NCBI GenBank assembly: GCA_005884195.1
Contig: VBBP01000061.1
Coordinates: 1 to 35,529, forward strand
Source of the DNA: Candidatus Bathyarchaeota archaeon
GTDB lineage: Archaea > Thermoproteota > Bathyarchaeia > 40CM-2-53-6
Reading direction: 5' to 3'
Length of the DNA stretch: 35,529 bases
Shown here: in pieces, positions 7,202 through 14,513 of the stretch
Layout: every line of letters begins with the position of its first letter
Numbering within the stretch: the stretch's first letter is position 1
Notes under the pieces: generated by a model
Seen by the model: only the letters and a program-made list of their open reading frames with translations
The model's database searches: none
Told to the model about the DNA's origin: nothing
Position numbers and translations under genes: made by a program

Positions 7202-8011
7202 TTGAGATCGCGATACAGATTCCCAGACCAAATGCGTCCTGCATCACTCCAAGAGAGACATGAATTCTACAAGCGAGAGTTCCGCACGAATCTCATTCTG
7301 GAATGGTTTCGAGGTTGGACGAAGCCAATTGTATTCGCGGTAGTCATTGGACGACATACCAAGATCTTTCCAGCCAGATACCGTGGGGATAGGGACCGAA
7401 CAATTCTCATTGACGAATACGATACGTTGCTAGATCTCCGACGATATTGCGTAGAATTCAAGCCCGAATCCGTATACTACGACAGGAACCTATACAAGAA
7501 TTGGGACGAAGCCAGACGTGGCCCAGGCAAGATTGAACAGCTTGGCAAGTCGTTCGGCCAACAACTAGCTTTCGACATTGATCCGGAGAATTTCGAATGT
7601 CCGATCCACGGCACTCTTGAAGAGAAAATGAATAGGCGGCAAGGATTGTCGTTTTGTAGATTAGAGCTCCAGCTGGCCCAAGAGCAGGCGCTCGCCTTGG
7701 TGGAAGAGTTGTCCCGTTCTTTCGGGGAACTCCGGATAGTCTATTCGGGAAGAGGTTTCCACGTGCACGTTCTCGACGAGGACGCATTCTTCTGGACAGC
7801 GAAGCGACGCCTCAAATTGGCAAGATCTCTTTCTCATAGGGGATACCTAATGGATGAGTGGGTCGCGGGTGGGGGGATGAGACTGATCAGGCTGCCGCAC
7901 TCCCTCAATGGGTTAGTGAGTCGCGTGGCCAGACCATTGGGCAGAGTTAAGGTCCGTTCTTTCGACGCCGTGACTGACCCTTTTTGTCTTCCAGGATTCT
8001 CCCGGAGTTAG
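7202..8011 (+). CDS. archaeo-eukaryotic primase small-subunit-like protein
   Basis: The N-terminus (ERHEFYKREF, residues 18-27) matches the PriS opening. Catalytic elements of the archaeo-eukaryotic primase fold are present: QLAFDIDPEN with the DxD metal pair D125/D127, YSGRGFHVHV (181-190) with the nucleotide-binding SGRGxHxH signature, and RLIRLPHSLNGLVSRV (227-242). A possible third acid is D255. The zinc knuckle between motifs is incomplete: C133, H136 and C152 are present but the fourth cysteine position (FCRLEL) is glutamate or leucine. At 269 residues it is shorter than most PriS proteins (about 330-400). The start is TTG one base after the ligase stop; an ATG at codon 11 is possible. 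It could be the cell's replicative PriS or a LigD-like repair polymerase paired with ligase. Confidence 0.8.
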   Translation: MRSRYRFPDQMRPASLQERHEFYKREFRTNLILEWFRGWTKPIVFAVVIGRHTKIFPARYRGDRDRTILIDEYDTLLDLRRYCVEFKPESVYYDRNLYKNWDEARRGPGKIEQLGKSFGQQLAFDIDPENFECPIHGTLEEKMNRRQGLSFCRLELQLAQEQALALVEELSRSFGELRIVYSGRGFHVHVLDEDAFFWTAKRRLKLARSLSHRGYLMDEWVAGGGMRLIRLPHSLNGLVSRVARPLGRVKVRSFDAVTDPFCLPGFSRS

Positions 8012-8016
8012 GTCGT

Positions 8017-8172
8017 CTACTTCTTTCTCGGCTTACGGATTGACTTTTTCGTCTTCTTGGGAGATTTCTTTGCTTTCTTCTTTGTTACACTCTTTGCTTT
8101 GGTCTCTTTTCCAGCGTAGTAATAGTAGGCCTTGCGTTTCTTTGCCGTAGCGCTCAAGGGTTTTGCGGGCAT
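8017..8172 (-). CDS. 51-residue lysine-rich basic protein
   Basis: An ATG-to-TAG frame encodes MPAKPLSATAKKRKAYYYYA, then a tail of repeated KK, KKK and SPKK-like units, ending IRKPRKK. About 40 percent of residues are lysine or arginine, four tyrosines occur in a row at 16-19, and there is one acidic residue. Such composition fits nucleic-acid binding, as in histone H1-like tails or small ribosome-associated proteins, and SPKK is a known DNA minor-groove motif. It lies 5 bases from the convergent primase-like stop and 54 bases downstream of the kinase-like gene on the same strand. No known family is recognised. Low sequence complexity means a spurious frame cannot be wholly excluded. Confidence 0.6.
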   Translation of the reverse strand: MPAKPLSATAKKRKAYYYYAGKETKAKSVTKKKAKKSPKKTKKSIRKPRKK

Positions 8173-8226
8173 GAGTTAGGGTTTGCAGCTAGATGTCTTA
8201 ACATTTTCTGGAAAAGCGTTTGTTCT

Positions 8227-9306
8227 CTAAGTGTCGTCGAGGGTGGAGATAATCCGCTTGTGGGTTCCGTCTATGCTGTCGACCCCTGTGTTTAGCAGTA
8301 TACATTTGACGTCGAATTTGGAAATCATTCTCCGGAAGAACTGTTCTTGGCGAGCGTGGTCCAATAGTAGGAGATAGGGGTTGTACCATGGTTCGCTGGC
8401 AAGCTTTCCCCACATCTCTTTGGGACCCGCGCCAGGGCGTACCATGTACTCTCCCTTCCTGAGGACCTTGATTGCGCCGTCAGCGTCCAAGTGCACTTCG
8501 GGAGGACTTTTGTCGTCTCTTCGCAAGAGACACCAGTGCAGTCCCTCGTCGAACACGCACTTGCCACTTGTTAGCTTGCAGCCTGTGAGGCCTTCGGTGA
8601 ACTCGCAACTCTCTTTTGTCGTAGTGATGTTCTCGCACTTGCTTTTGTCGAAAATCTTTCGTAGCCAGGGTTTGCTCATTTGTGTCTCCGTCCTCATGTA
8701 GAGACTTTTCTCAGGCTGTCTTCCAACCAAGTGTCTGAGTTGCTCTCCTTCGTTATGGTCAATGTAGACCCAGTCGTCTCCAACGATTCTGCCTCCTGGA
8801 AGCTCCATCAGCTTGAAGGCCTGTGTTGTCTTGCCTGTCCCGGTTGGGGCAACAATGATGACTCCTTTGCCCGAAACGTCGACGCAAGCACCGTGTATGG
8901 AGTGGGTGTTCCTCTTTTCCTCCATGATTGCGGCGGCCATGCCCAAGGCCCAGCTCTTGCATTGCCCGTAGTATTCTGTGTTGAAGAATACTGACTCGTG
9001 CGTCTCCGGGCAGTAGTAGGCGGTCGGTTCACGTCCCTCGACGCCATACGCCGAGTATATTCTCGCATCGGGGTGGGAGGAATCGGGTGCCTCCTTCCAA
9101 TTTAGCTTCCAAAAATCCTTCTGATGCTTGCTGTTGCCGTAGAACTCTACGGTAACGCCGTTGAGGTCAGCCTTTGAACGTGCAGCTTGTGCCTCGTGGA
9201 GTTTTTTTTCAGCGATGGCCTTGACCGTTTCAAAGTTCGCTCTTGGTACGTTCTTGTCGCTTTTGACTCGAGCGGTGGATGATGTGATGTAGTTGTCCAG
9301 TTTCAC
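8227..9306 (-). CDS. HPr kinase/PEPCK-like P-loop protein
   Basis: This 359-residue protein carries a Walker A loop APTGTGKTT (153-161) preceded by HSIHGACVDVSGKGVIIV and followed by GGRIVGDDWVYID (171-183). The Walker A/GDD pairing is that of the HPr kinase and ATP-PEPCK superfamily, where the GDD aspartates bind metal. The N-terminal 130 residues are unlike either family. A cluster of five cysteines (C224, C234, C243, C250, C259) follows the core, possibly a metal or Fe-S site. The GTG start overlaps the agmatinase TGA as GTGA, so the two are translationally coupled. No HPr or PTS component is present, so the substrate is unknown; a small-molecule or protein kinase is plausible. Confidence 0.7.
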   Translation of the reverse strand: MKLDNYITSSTARVKSDKNVPRANFETVKAIAEKKLHEAQAARSKADLNGVTVEFYGNSKHQKDFWKLNWKEAPDSSHPDARIYSAYGVEGREPTAYYCPETHESVFFNTEYYGQCKSWALGMAAAIMEEKRNTHSIHGACVDVSGKGVIIVAPTGTGKTTQAFKLMELPGGRIVGDDWVYIDHNEGEQLRHLVGRQPEKSLYMRTETQMSKPWLRKIFDKSKCENITTTKESCEFTEGLTGCKLTSGKCVFDEGLHWCLLRRDDKSPPEVHLDADGAIKVLRKGEYMVRPGAGPKEMWGKLASEPWYNPYLLLLDHARQEQFFRRMISKFDVKCILLNTGVDSIDGTHKRIISTLDDT

Positions 9307-10202
9307 GTCTTATGGCTCCGCGCTGACAGAGCGGCAACTGCCTCGAATATGACCTTTACACCGACAGCGGCTGTCTGCCCCGTGTCCAGTTGGGGAGATA
9401 CTTCGACTAGATCGAATCCGACCGTGTTCTTTTCCATTGCTGCATCAACTAATGTCAGAAGCTCGTCTGTTGAAAGCCCATCCGGTTCGGGATTCCCGAC
9501 GCCTGGGGCAAATGCTGGATCCAGCACATCGATATCCACTGTTACATAGCTGTGCGAGAACCTGGACAGGAATCCCCGGATTCCTTGAGCTGTCTTTGAA
9601 ATCCCCGCGCTCCTCAGGTCCTGTGGAGTAATCATCGTGACACCGGATTTCTTTGTGAAATCTAGCTCCGGCTTGGAGAAGGCGCGTATTCCGACTTCCA
9701 TAATGTGATCGGGGCCAAGTTGCTCGCTGACCCTGCGCATAAAGGTGGCATGGGAGAGTTTTTCTCCCAGAAATTCGTCTCGCAAGTCAAGATGAGCGTC
9801 AAAGCTCACGAGTCCTGTGTCCGGCGGCAGGGAATCGGCCGCTGCTTTGGTTATGGAGTGTTCTCCGCCTACCATTATCGGAACCTTCTTTGACTCTACA
9901 AGCTCCGAACAAACGGACTTGACTCTATCGAGAGTCTGACCAAGGTCTTCAACGATATCGACATCTCCCCAGTCGTGAACTGCGACCTTCTCCAAGTCCA
10001 CGCCTGATCTGACGCTGTAGAGTTCCATGTTGGCGGAAACATCCCGGAGTGATCCAGGAGCAAATCTTGAGCCAGCCTTGTAGGTGCTGGTCTTGTCGTA
10101 CGGAACTCCAAAGAAGACGAAGTGAGACTCGTCATATGCTGAGGATATTCCGGTGAATGGTACCCGAGGTGACAGGTATAATTTTGCTCGGCTCAAATCC
10201 AT
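9303..10202 (-). CDS. speB: agmatinase / arginase-family ureohydrolase
   Basis: The protein hydrolyses a guanidino compound to urea plus amine, most likely agmatine to putrescine. The binuclear manganese ligands are all visible: H115 in GGEHS, D135, H137 and D139 in SFDAHLDL, and D223 and D225 in VDIDVLDPAFAPG. GVPYDKTSTYKAGSRFAPG (32-50) is the family's N-terminal signature. The length of 299 residues is standard. Agmatinase is favoured over arginase by overall resemblance to archaeal SpeB, but formiminoglutamase or guanidinobutyrase cannot be excluded. It is first in a coupled pair with the P-loop kinase-like gene and is divergent from a small membrane protein. Confidence 0.9.
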   Translation of the reverse strand: MDLSRAKLYLSPRVPFTGISSAYDESHFVFFGVPYDKTSTYKAGSRFAPGSLRDVSANMELYSVRSGVDLEKVAVHDWGDVDIVEDLGQTLDRVKSVCSELVESKKVPIMVGGEHSITKAAADSLPPDTGLVSFDAHLDLRDEFLGEKLSHATFMRRVSEQLGPDHIMEVGIRAFSKPELDFTKKSGVTMITPQDLRSAGISKTAQGIRGFLSRFSHSYVTVDIDVLDPAFAPGVGNPEPDGLSTDELLTLVDAAMEKNTVGFDLVEVSPQLDTGQTAAVGVKVIFEAVAALSARSHKT

Positions 10203-10273
10203 TCGATACTGTCGAGGACAGCCATTGTAAAGCTTATTGGGTAAAGGGCAGAACCGACCATTCGATCAATACG

Positions 10274-10690
10274 ATGCCCAAGCAGGAAGTAAAGCAAGAG
10301 TCGAAAGATGAGGCAATTAGCACAGGAGTGATACGACCCGTTGGTCTTTCCTTCTCCTCGTTCTTCTACGCCGCTTCGGGCCTATACTATCTGATCTATC
10401 CGTTGGTGGTGCAAGATACGTCGCTGTACCCCTTGTACATCATTGGAGCCTTGTCGATAGTAGGCTCGGTCGGAATAATGAGGGTGACGAGATGGGGTCT
10501 CTGGACCGGGCTCGCCCTCTTTCCCCTTCAGATAGTCGCCCCTGCGTTCGCGCTGATGGCCGCCTTGCAATACCCTGGCGTGGCCTCGAGCAGCACCGCT
10601 ATAGCTTACATCGTATCGCTTGCAATTCTAATGTTCTTTGCATCCTTGACCTTTCTGCTCGTTCTTGATAAGAGAAGGAGCTTCAAGTAG
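10274..10690 (+). CDS. small integral membrane protein, four segments
   Basis: The chosen ATG gives 138 residues beginning with a charged cytoplasmic-looking tail (PKQEVKQESKDEAIS). Four hydrophobic stretches follow: about 21-42, 48-67, 70-92 and 101-125, ending RRSFK. An upstream ATG at 10157 is in frame but would overlap the divergent agmatinase start and add hydrophilic sequence, so I rejected it. No family motif is recognised. Its last codons overlap the convergent topoisomerase stop by eight bases. The topology suggests both ends face the cytoplasm. Confidence 0.6.
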   Translation: MPKQEVKQESKDEAISTGVIRPVGLSFSSFFYAASGLYYLIYPLVVQDTSLYPLYIIGALSIVGSVGIMRVTRWGLWTGLALFPLQIVAPAFALMAALQYPGVASSSTAIAYIVSLAILMFFASLTFLLVLDKRRSFK

Positions 10691-12815
10691 CCGACGGAGC
10701 TTCGCTGGCGATTCGTGCGGGAACATCCATTCGCTTGGAAGACGAACTCGCATCTCTAGCTTTTGTTACGTAGCAACGCGGGCAGGAGACTAGCGGCCGG
10801 CGTCCTCTAGATCTTGCCTGGATCATTTGGAAGCCGCAGGTCTTGCAGTGACGGGACAGAAGTGTGAGATTGCCGAATTGAGGTAATGGAAGCGTGAAAC
10901 TGCACCCGGTTTGCCATTTTCCATTGCAACCAATGAACCTCTTGCCAGTCCCGCGGCTGCGAACGACCGCAAGCTTCAGCCCGCACTTCGGACAGGGTGT
11001 GTCAAAGGTAACATCAGCCATTCTCTGTGCCACGACAACATCGGAGAGCTGAGAACCAATCCTCTCTTCGTTTTCTGCCAAGGAAAGCATGATGGATCGA
11101 AGATGCTCCAGTGCATCCACCAATACGAGTCGTTTAGACGATGCTCCATTCTGGATATCTTGCATCAAGTTCTCCATGTTCGCCGTGAAGGATGGATCGA
11201 TGATCAAGGGACAATACTCTGAGAGAACATCAGTTACCTTGTCAGCGAGTTCGCTAGCTTTCATCCTCTCGTCCCTGACATACCCGCGTGTGTAAAGTAG
11301 ATCAATGATACCGGCTCGAGTGGCCTTTGTCCCTATGTTAGTCTCTTCCATTTTCTTCAGCAGACTACTGGGATTGTAACGGTGAGGCGGCTGCGTGAAC
11401 TTCTCGACGGATTTCATATCCCGAACCCTTGCTCTGTCGCCGATCTTCAAGTCAGGCAGAGATCGTGATTCATCAAACACATATGGCAGGTAGAATTCAA
11501 TCCAACCCAGTCTGACGATTCGGGAACCTGAGAGAAAGAATCTGTAGTTGTTGTAGTTGAAAATTATTCTGGAGCTAGTTTTGAGGCTGGAGACTGCGAA
11601 CGTGGCCATGAATCGTCGCGAAATGAGATCGTATAATCTGGCTTCTCCGCCGAACAGGGGCTTTTTCGCAGATTCGCCTGTAGGGAAGATTGCGGGATGA
11701 GCTGAGTCATCCTTGGGACCATTGTTCGGACGAAGAACGCCTCGGGCCATGAGTTTGGCGACCAAAGATCGATATTCGGCATGAGACCCGATTCCCCGCA
11801 AGATTTCAGCGTACCCGATATCAAGTGGGAGTTTCTGGCTAGACGTCCTCGGGTAAGAGATTAGCGCGTCGAGGTACAATCTCTCAGCCAAAGCAAGCGT
11901 CCTCGCCGGGGAGAAGCCAAATTGTCGATAGGACTCTGATTGAAGAGTAGACAAGTCAAATGGGTAAGGGGCTTGCTGCTCAATATCATGGGATTCTATG
12001 CCCTTGACTTCAAGAAGAACGTCTCGACACTCGCCGCAGAGCATCTTGGCCTCAGACTGCGAAACAACCTTGTCCCTTTCGTACTCTAGTGCGAAGGTCT
12101 TGCCGTCGTGAACGATCGTGGCTTCTATTGTCCAGAATGGAACTGGGACGAAACATGATATCTCTTCCTCCCTTGCAACAACGAAGCCCAAAGTGGGTCC
12201 CTGTACTCTTCCTGTGCTAAGTGTGGCGTAGCCTCTCCCTTGCTTCAGCGCCGACTCTGTTAGCAATCGTGACAGATTGATCCCGTAGAGCCAATCTAGT
12301 TCATGCCGGCACTTTCCCGCGTTTACTATGGGAAGTTCGGCCCTTGGGTCAAGCTTTTGAAACGCGAAACGAAGCTCCCGCTCTGTCATGGTACTGAATT
12401 TCATTCTGAGCGCCTTAACAGCGGCGCCGTTGCATGCGTATTGCAGAATTGTATGACCGATTACGGATCCTTCATTGTCGTAATCGCAGGCGTTGATGTA
12501 ACGATCCATGTTTGCCGCAAGGGATCCTATGACACGTACCCATCGAGCTAACCTCGCCGAATCCTTGTCGACCAGATATTTTGGCGCCCAGTGATAGTCC
12601 CAGACAGGATATGAACTCCTACTTGATCGACCTTTCGAATCGACACCATATAGATGTCCGAGGGCTGAGCAGACTATGAGCGGCCCGGCTTTGGTATGAC
12701 ATTCGAAATAAGGAACACCCTGAGATTCCAATTTCAGGGGGAGATTTTCGTCGTCGAGAGCTGTAGCGACACGTTGAGCCGCGTCGGGCTTCTCGCAAAC
12801 GATCAGTGTCCTGAT
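10683..12815 (-). CDS. topA: DNA topoisomerase IA (apparent ATC start)
   Basis: The enzyme relaxes negatively supercoiled DNA by single-strand passage. The Toprim glutamate lies in LIVCEKPDAA (residues 4-13) and the second Toprim motif is DYDNEG (111-116). The nucleophile is Y321 in ISYPRT. Two four-cysteine zinc fingers follow (C608/611/630/638 and C657/660/678/681). An in-frame TTG at 12731 would delete the Toprim glutamate, so initiation must be upstream, yet between the preceding TAG and the Toprim strand there is no ATG, GTG or TTG. The codon right after the TAG is ATC, placed seven bases from a GAGGTG ribosome site, and gives the N-terminus normal for the family. A sequencing error for ATG is the main alternative. 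Confidence 0.9.
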   Translation of the reverse strand: MRTLIVCEKPDAAQRVATALDDENLPLKLESQGVPYFECHTKAGPLIVCSALGHLYGVDSKGRSSRSSYPVWDYHWAPKYLVDKDSARLARWVRVIGSLAANMDRYINACDYDNEGSVIGHTILQYACNGAAVKALRMKFSTMTERELRFAFQKLDPRAELPIVNAGKCRHELDWLYGINLSRLLTESALKQGRGYATLSTGRVQGPTLGFVVAREEEISCFVPVPFWTIEATIVHDGKTFALEYERDKVVSQSEAKMLCGECRDVLLEVKGIESHDIEQQAPYPFDLSTLQSESYRQFGFSPARTLALAERLYLDALISYPRTSSQKLPLDIGYAEILRGIGSHAEYRSLVAKLMARGVLRPNNGPKDDSAHPAIFPTGESAKKPLFGGEARLYDLISRRFMATFAVSSLKTSSRIIFNYNNYRFFLSGSRIVRLGWIEFYLPYVFDESRSLPDLKIGDRARVRDMKSVEKFTQPPHRYNPSSLLKKMEETNIGTKATRAGIIDLLYTRGYVRDERMKASELADKVTDVLSEYCPLIIDPSFTANMENLMQDIQNGASSKRLVLVDALEHLRSIMLSLAENEERIGSQLSDVVVAQRMADVTFDTPCPKCGLKLAVVRSRGTGKRFIGCNGKWQTGCSFTLPLPQFGNLTLLSRHCKTCGFQMIQARSRGRRPLVSCPRCYVTKARDASSSSKRMDVPARIASEAPSAT

Positions 12816-13070
12816 CTATTTCCACCTCTCAGGGTTACGAGACAGGAACTGAACCATCTCTCTGGCGCGGTCACCGGTTTCAGGCAATGCGAGTAGACGC
12901 TTGAGAAAAGCGTCAGTTGTTAAACTGCCGTAGGCGGCGCACCAGAGCGAGTATGCGTCATTGACTTTACGATACGCCTCCGAATGATTTCCACAAAAGC
13001 TCTTAGTGGCGTCTACAATTTTCATTCCACAGACAGCGCACTGATCCAGATGTTTCCCCTCCGTTCTCAT
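12816..13070 (-). CDS. small zinc-finger protein in frame ahead of topoisomerase
   Basis: This 84-residue protein has a likely zinc site: C11 and C14 in CAVCG with C26 and H29 in FCGNH. A helical, aromatic segment follows (EAYRKVNDAYSLWCAAYG, 31-48), then a helical C-terminus ending ERWK. I recognise no named family. Its TAG stop directly abuts the presumed ATC start of topoisomerase in the same reading frame, so rare read-through would make a natural zinc-finger-topoisomerase fusion. The two genes are surely co-transcribed. A role as a topoisomerase accessory or DNA-binding partner is inference from position only. It is divergent from phosphoglycerate mutase. Confidence 0.65.
   Translation of the reverse strand: MRTEGKHLDQCAVCGMKIVDATKSFCGNHSEAYRKVNDAYSLWCAAYGSLTTDAFLKRLLALPETGDRAREMVQFLSRNPERWK
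12823..12828 (-). promoter_or_regulatory. ribosome site supporting the ATC start
   Basis: GAGGTG on the minus strand lies within the last codons of the zinc-finger gene, seven bases before the ATC codon. The spacing is ideal for initiation at ATC and does not suit the TTG 90 bases further on. Confidence 0.6.
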
Positions 13071-13116
13071 GATACTTGTGCCGTCAGACCCCAGAGTCGG
13101 CGGGCGTCTGGCTATA

Positions 13117-13132
13117 GATGTGAGTCCACATC
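13117..13132. repeat. 6-bp dyad between divergent genes
   Basis: GATGTG and CACATC are exact inverted copies around a 4-base centre, in the 138-base region between the divergent zinc-finger/topoisomerase and phosphoglycerate mutase genes. It could be an operator for either. A/T-rich sequence GTTTTAACTGTATTACCG (about 13165-13182) nearer the mutase start probably contains its promoter. Confidence 0.3.
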
Positions 13133-13208
13133 AAATGTGCTAACAATCGCGGCCAAAGCAAACTGTTTTAACTGTATTACCGTAAAATGGTCGCCGGTAG
13201 TTCAACCA

Positions 13209-14456
13209 TTGGCAGACAAGAGAGCTGTATTGCTAATCGTCGACGGAATGGCTGACAGGCCGCTAATTGATCATGACTACAAGACGCCTCTAGAATTCGC
13301 AAACACTCCTAACATGGACAGACTGGCCAAAGGAGGCCTAGTCGGTCAGCTTGACCCTATATCTCCCGGTATACGAGCTGGAAGCGACGTTGCTAGCCTA
13401 GCCCTGCTCGGATATGACCCCGCCAAGTATTACACGGGAAGAGGAGCCTTGGAGGCTCTCGGTGCTGGGATCGAGCTTCGCCCTGGGGATGTGGCGTTTC
13501 GATGCAACTTCGCCACTGTTGATGATGATTTCCGAGTCGAAGACAGACGCGCTGGACGAATCAGAAAGGGAACCTCAAAACTTGCCAAGGTGGTTGACGC
13601 AATCAAGATTGACAGCGTACCAGGGATCAGGACGATTTTCAAGGCCACGGTTGATCACAGAGCGGTCCTTGTATTGCGGGGTGAAAAGCTGTCAAGAATG
13701 GTCTCGGATGTAGATCCGAAAGAAGAAGGCGCGAAGATCGCGATCTCAAGAGCGCTCGATGGCAGCGAAGAAGCGAAACGAACATCTGCAGCCATCAATG
13801 AATTCGTCAAGAGATCACATGAAGCATTGCGAGAACATCCATTGAATCAAGAACGGGCCAACGATGGTGAAAAGGCCGCGAACATTGTTCTAACAAGAGG
13901 GGCTGGAACTATTCCCAATCTTCCGAGCTTCAAGTCCATGTTCGACCTCCGAGGATGTTGCATCTCCGGAACACCAATGGTCCAAGGACTAGCAATGGCC
14001 GCCGGTATGGAGGTCACGGACGTCAAGGGCGCAAGTGGCGGGATCAAGACAGACTACGAAGCAAAGGCCAAGGCAGTGATCGAAGGAAGCAAGGACAAGA
14101 ACTTCGTTCTCGTCCACGTAAAAGCGCCCGACATCGCAGGCCATGATGGCGACTTCAAAGGCAAAGTCAGAACTCTGGAAGAGGTGGATGGGCTCGTAGG
14201 CCACATCATAGACGAGGTCGATATCGGGCTCAATTATGTCGCGCTGACAGCCGACCACGCTACTCCTGTTGGCTATGGGGCGCATACCGGTGACCCAGTC
14301 CCGGTCATAATCGGGGGTCCGGACGTCCCTGCAAGCAGAGTTCTCAAGCTCAGCGAGGCCTCAGCCGCAAGGGGAAACCTAGGAAGGATACGCGGGCTTG
14401 ATCTGATGCCGATAATTACAGACCTTGTGGGCCGAAGCAGACTCTACGGCTCCTAG
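13209..14456 (+). CDS. apgM: 2,3-bisphosphoglycerate-independent phosphoglycerate mutase, archaeal type
   Basis: The enzyme interconverts 3- and 2-phosphoglycerate in glycolysis and gluconeogenesis. It belongs to the alkaline-phosphatase superfamily: LIVDGMADRP (9-18) provides the first metal aspartate, AGSDVASLALLGYDP (57-71) holds the presumed nucleophilic serine, and FVLVHVKAPDIAGHDGD and LTADHATP near the C-terminus supply the remaining metal ligands. The TTG start gives 415 residues, normal for ApgM. An upstream ATG at 12984 in the same frame would add 75 residues of non-homologous sequence overlapping the divergent gene, so I reject it. The cyclic-diphosphoglycerate-synthetase-like gene further on acts on related metabolites. 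Confidence 0.93.
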   Translation: MADKRAVLLIVDGMADRPLIDHDYKTPLEFANTPNMDRLAKGGLVGQLDPISPGIRAGSDVASLALLGYDPAKYYTGRGALEALGAGIELRPGDVAFRCNFATVDDDFRVEDRRAGRIRKGTSKLAKVVDAIKIDSVPGIRTIFKATVDHRAVLVLRGEKLSRMVSDVDPKEEGAKIAISRALDGSEEAKRTSAAINEFVKRSHEALREHPLNQERANDGEKAANIVLTRGAGTIPNLPSFKSMFDLRGCCISGTPMVQGLAMAAGMEVTDVKGASGGIKTDYEAKAKAVIEGSKDKNFVLVHVKAPDIAGHDGDFKGKVRTLEEVDGLVGHIIDEVDIGLNYVALTADHATPVGYGAHTGDPVPVIIGGPDVPASRVLKLSEASAARGNLGRIRGLDLMPIITDLVGRSRLYGS

Positions 14457-14488
14457 ACCGCGTGTCGGCCAAGCTCTCCTAAATCGCC

Positions 14489-14495
14489 AAAAAAA
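14489..14495 (-). terminator. T-tract terminator after the methyltransferase gene
   Basis: The minus strand has seven consecutive T residues 19 bases after the stop of the RNA methyltransferase gene, matching the T-rich intrinsic termination signals of archaea. It lies between two convergent genes. Confidence 0.4.
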
Positions 14496-14513
14496 CTGGT
14501 CGCATAAGCAACC

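Noticed and set aside
10157..10273. N-terminal extension of the small membrane protein
   Set aside because: It would overlap the agmatinase start region and adds sequence without membrane or family character.
10683..12731. topoisomerase starting at the in-frame TTG
   Set aside because: It would remove the Toprim glutamate and first strand, leaving an inactive enzyme; the coding signal clearly continues upstream.
12984..13208. 75-codon N-terminal extension of phosphoglycerate mutase from an upstream ATG
   Set aside because: It overlaps the divergent zinc-finger gene and bears no resemblance to ApgM; the TTG at 13209 gives the family N-terminus.
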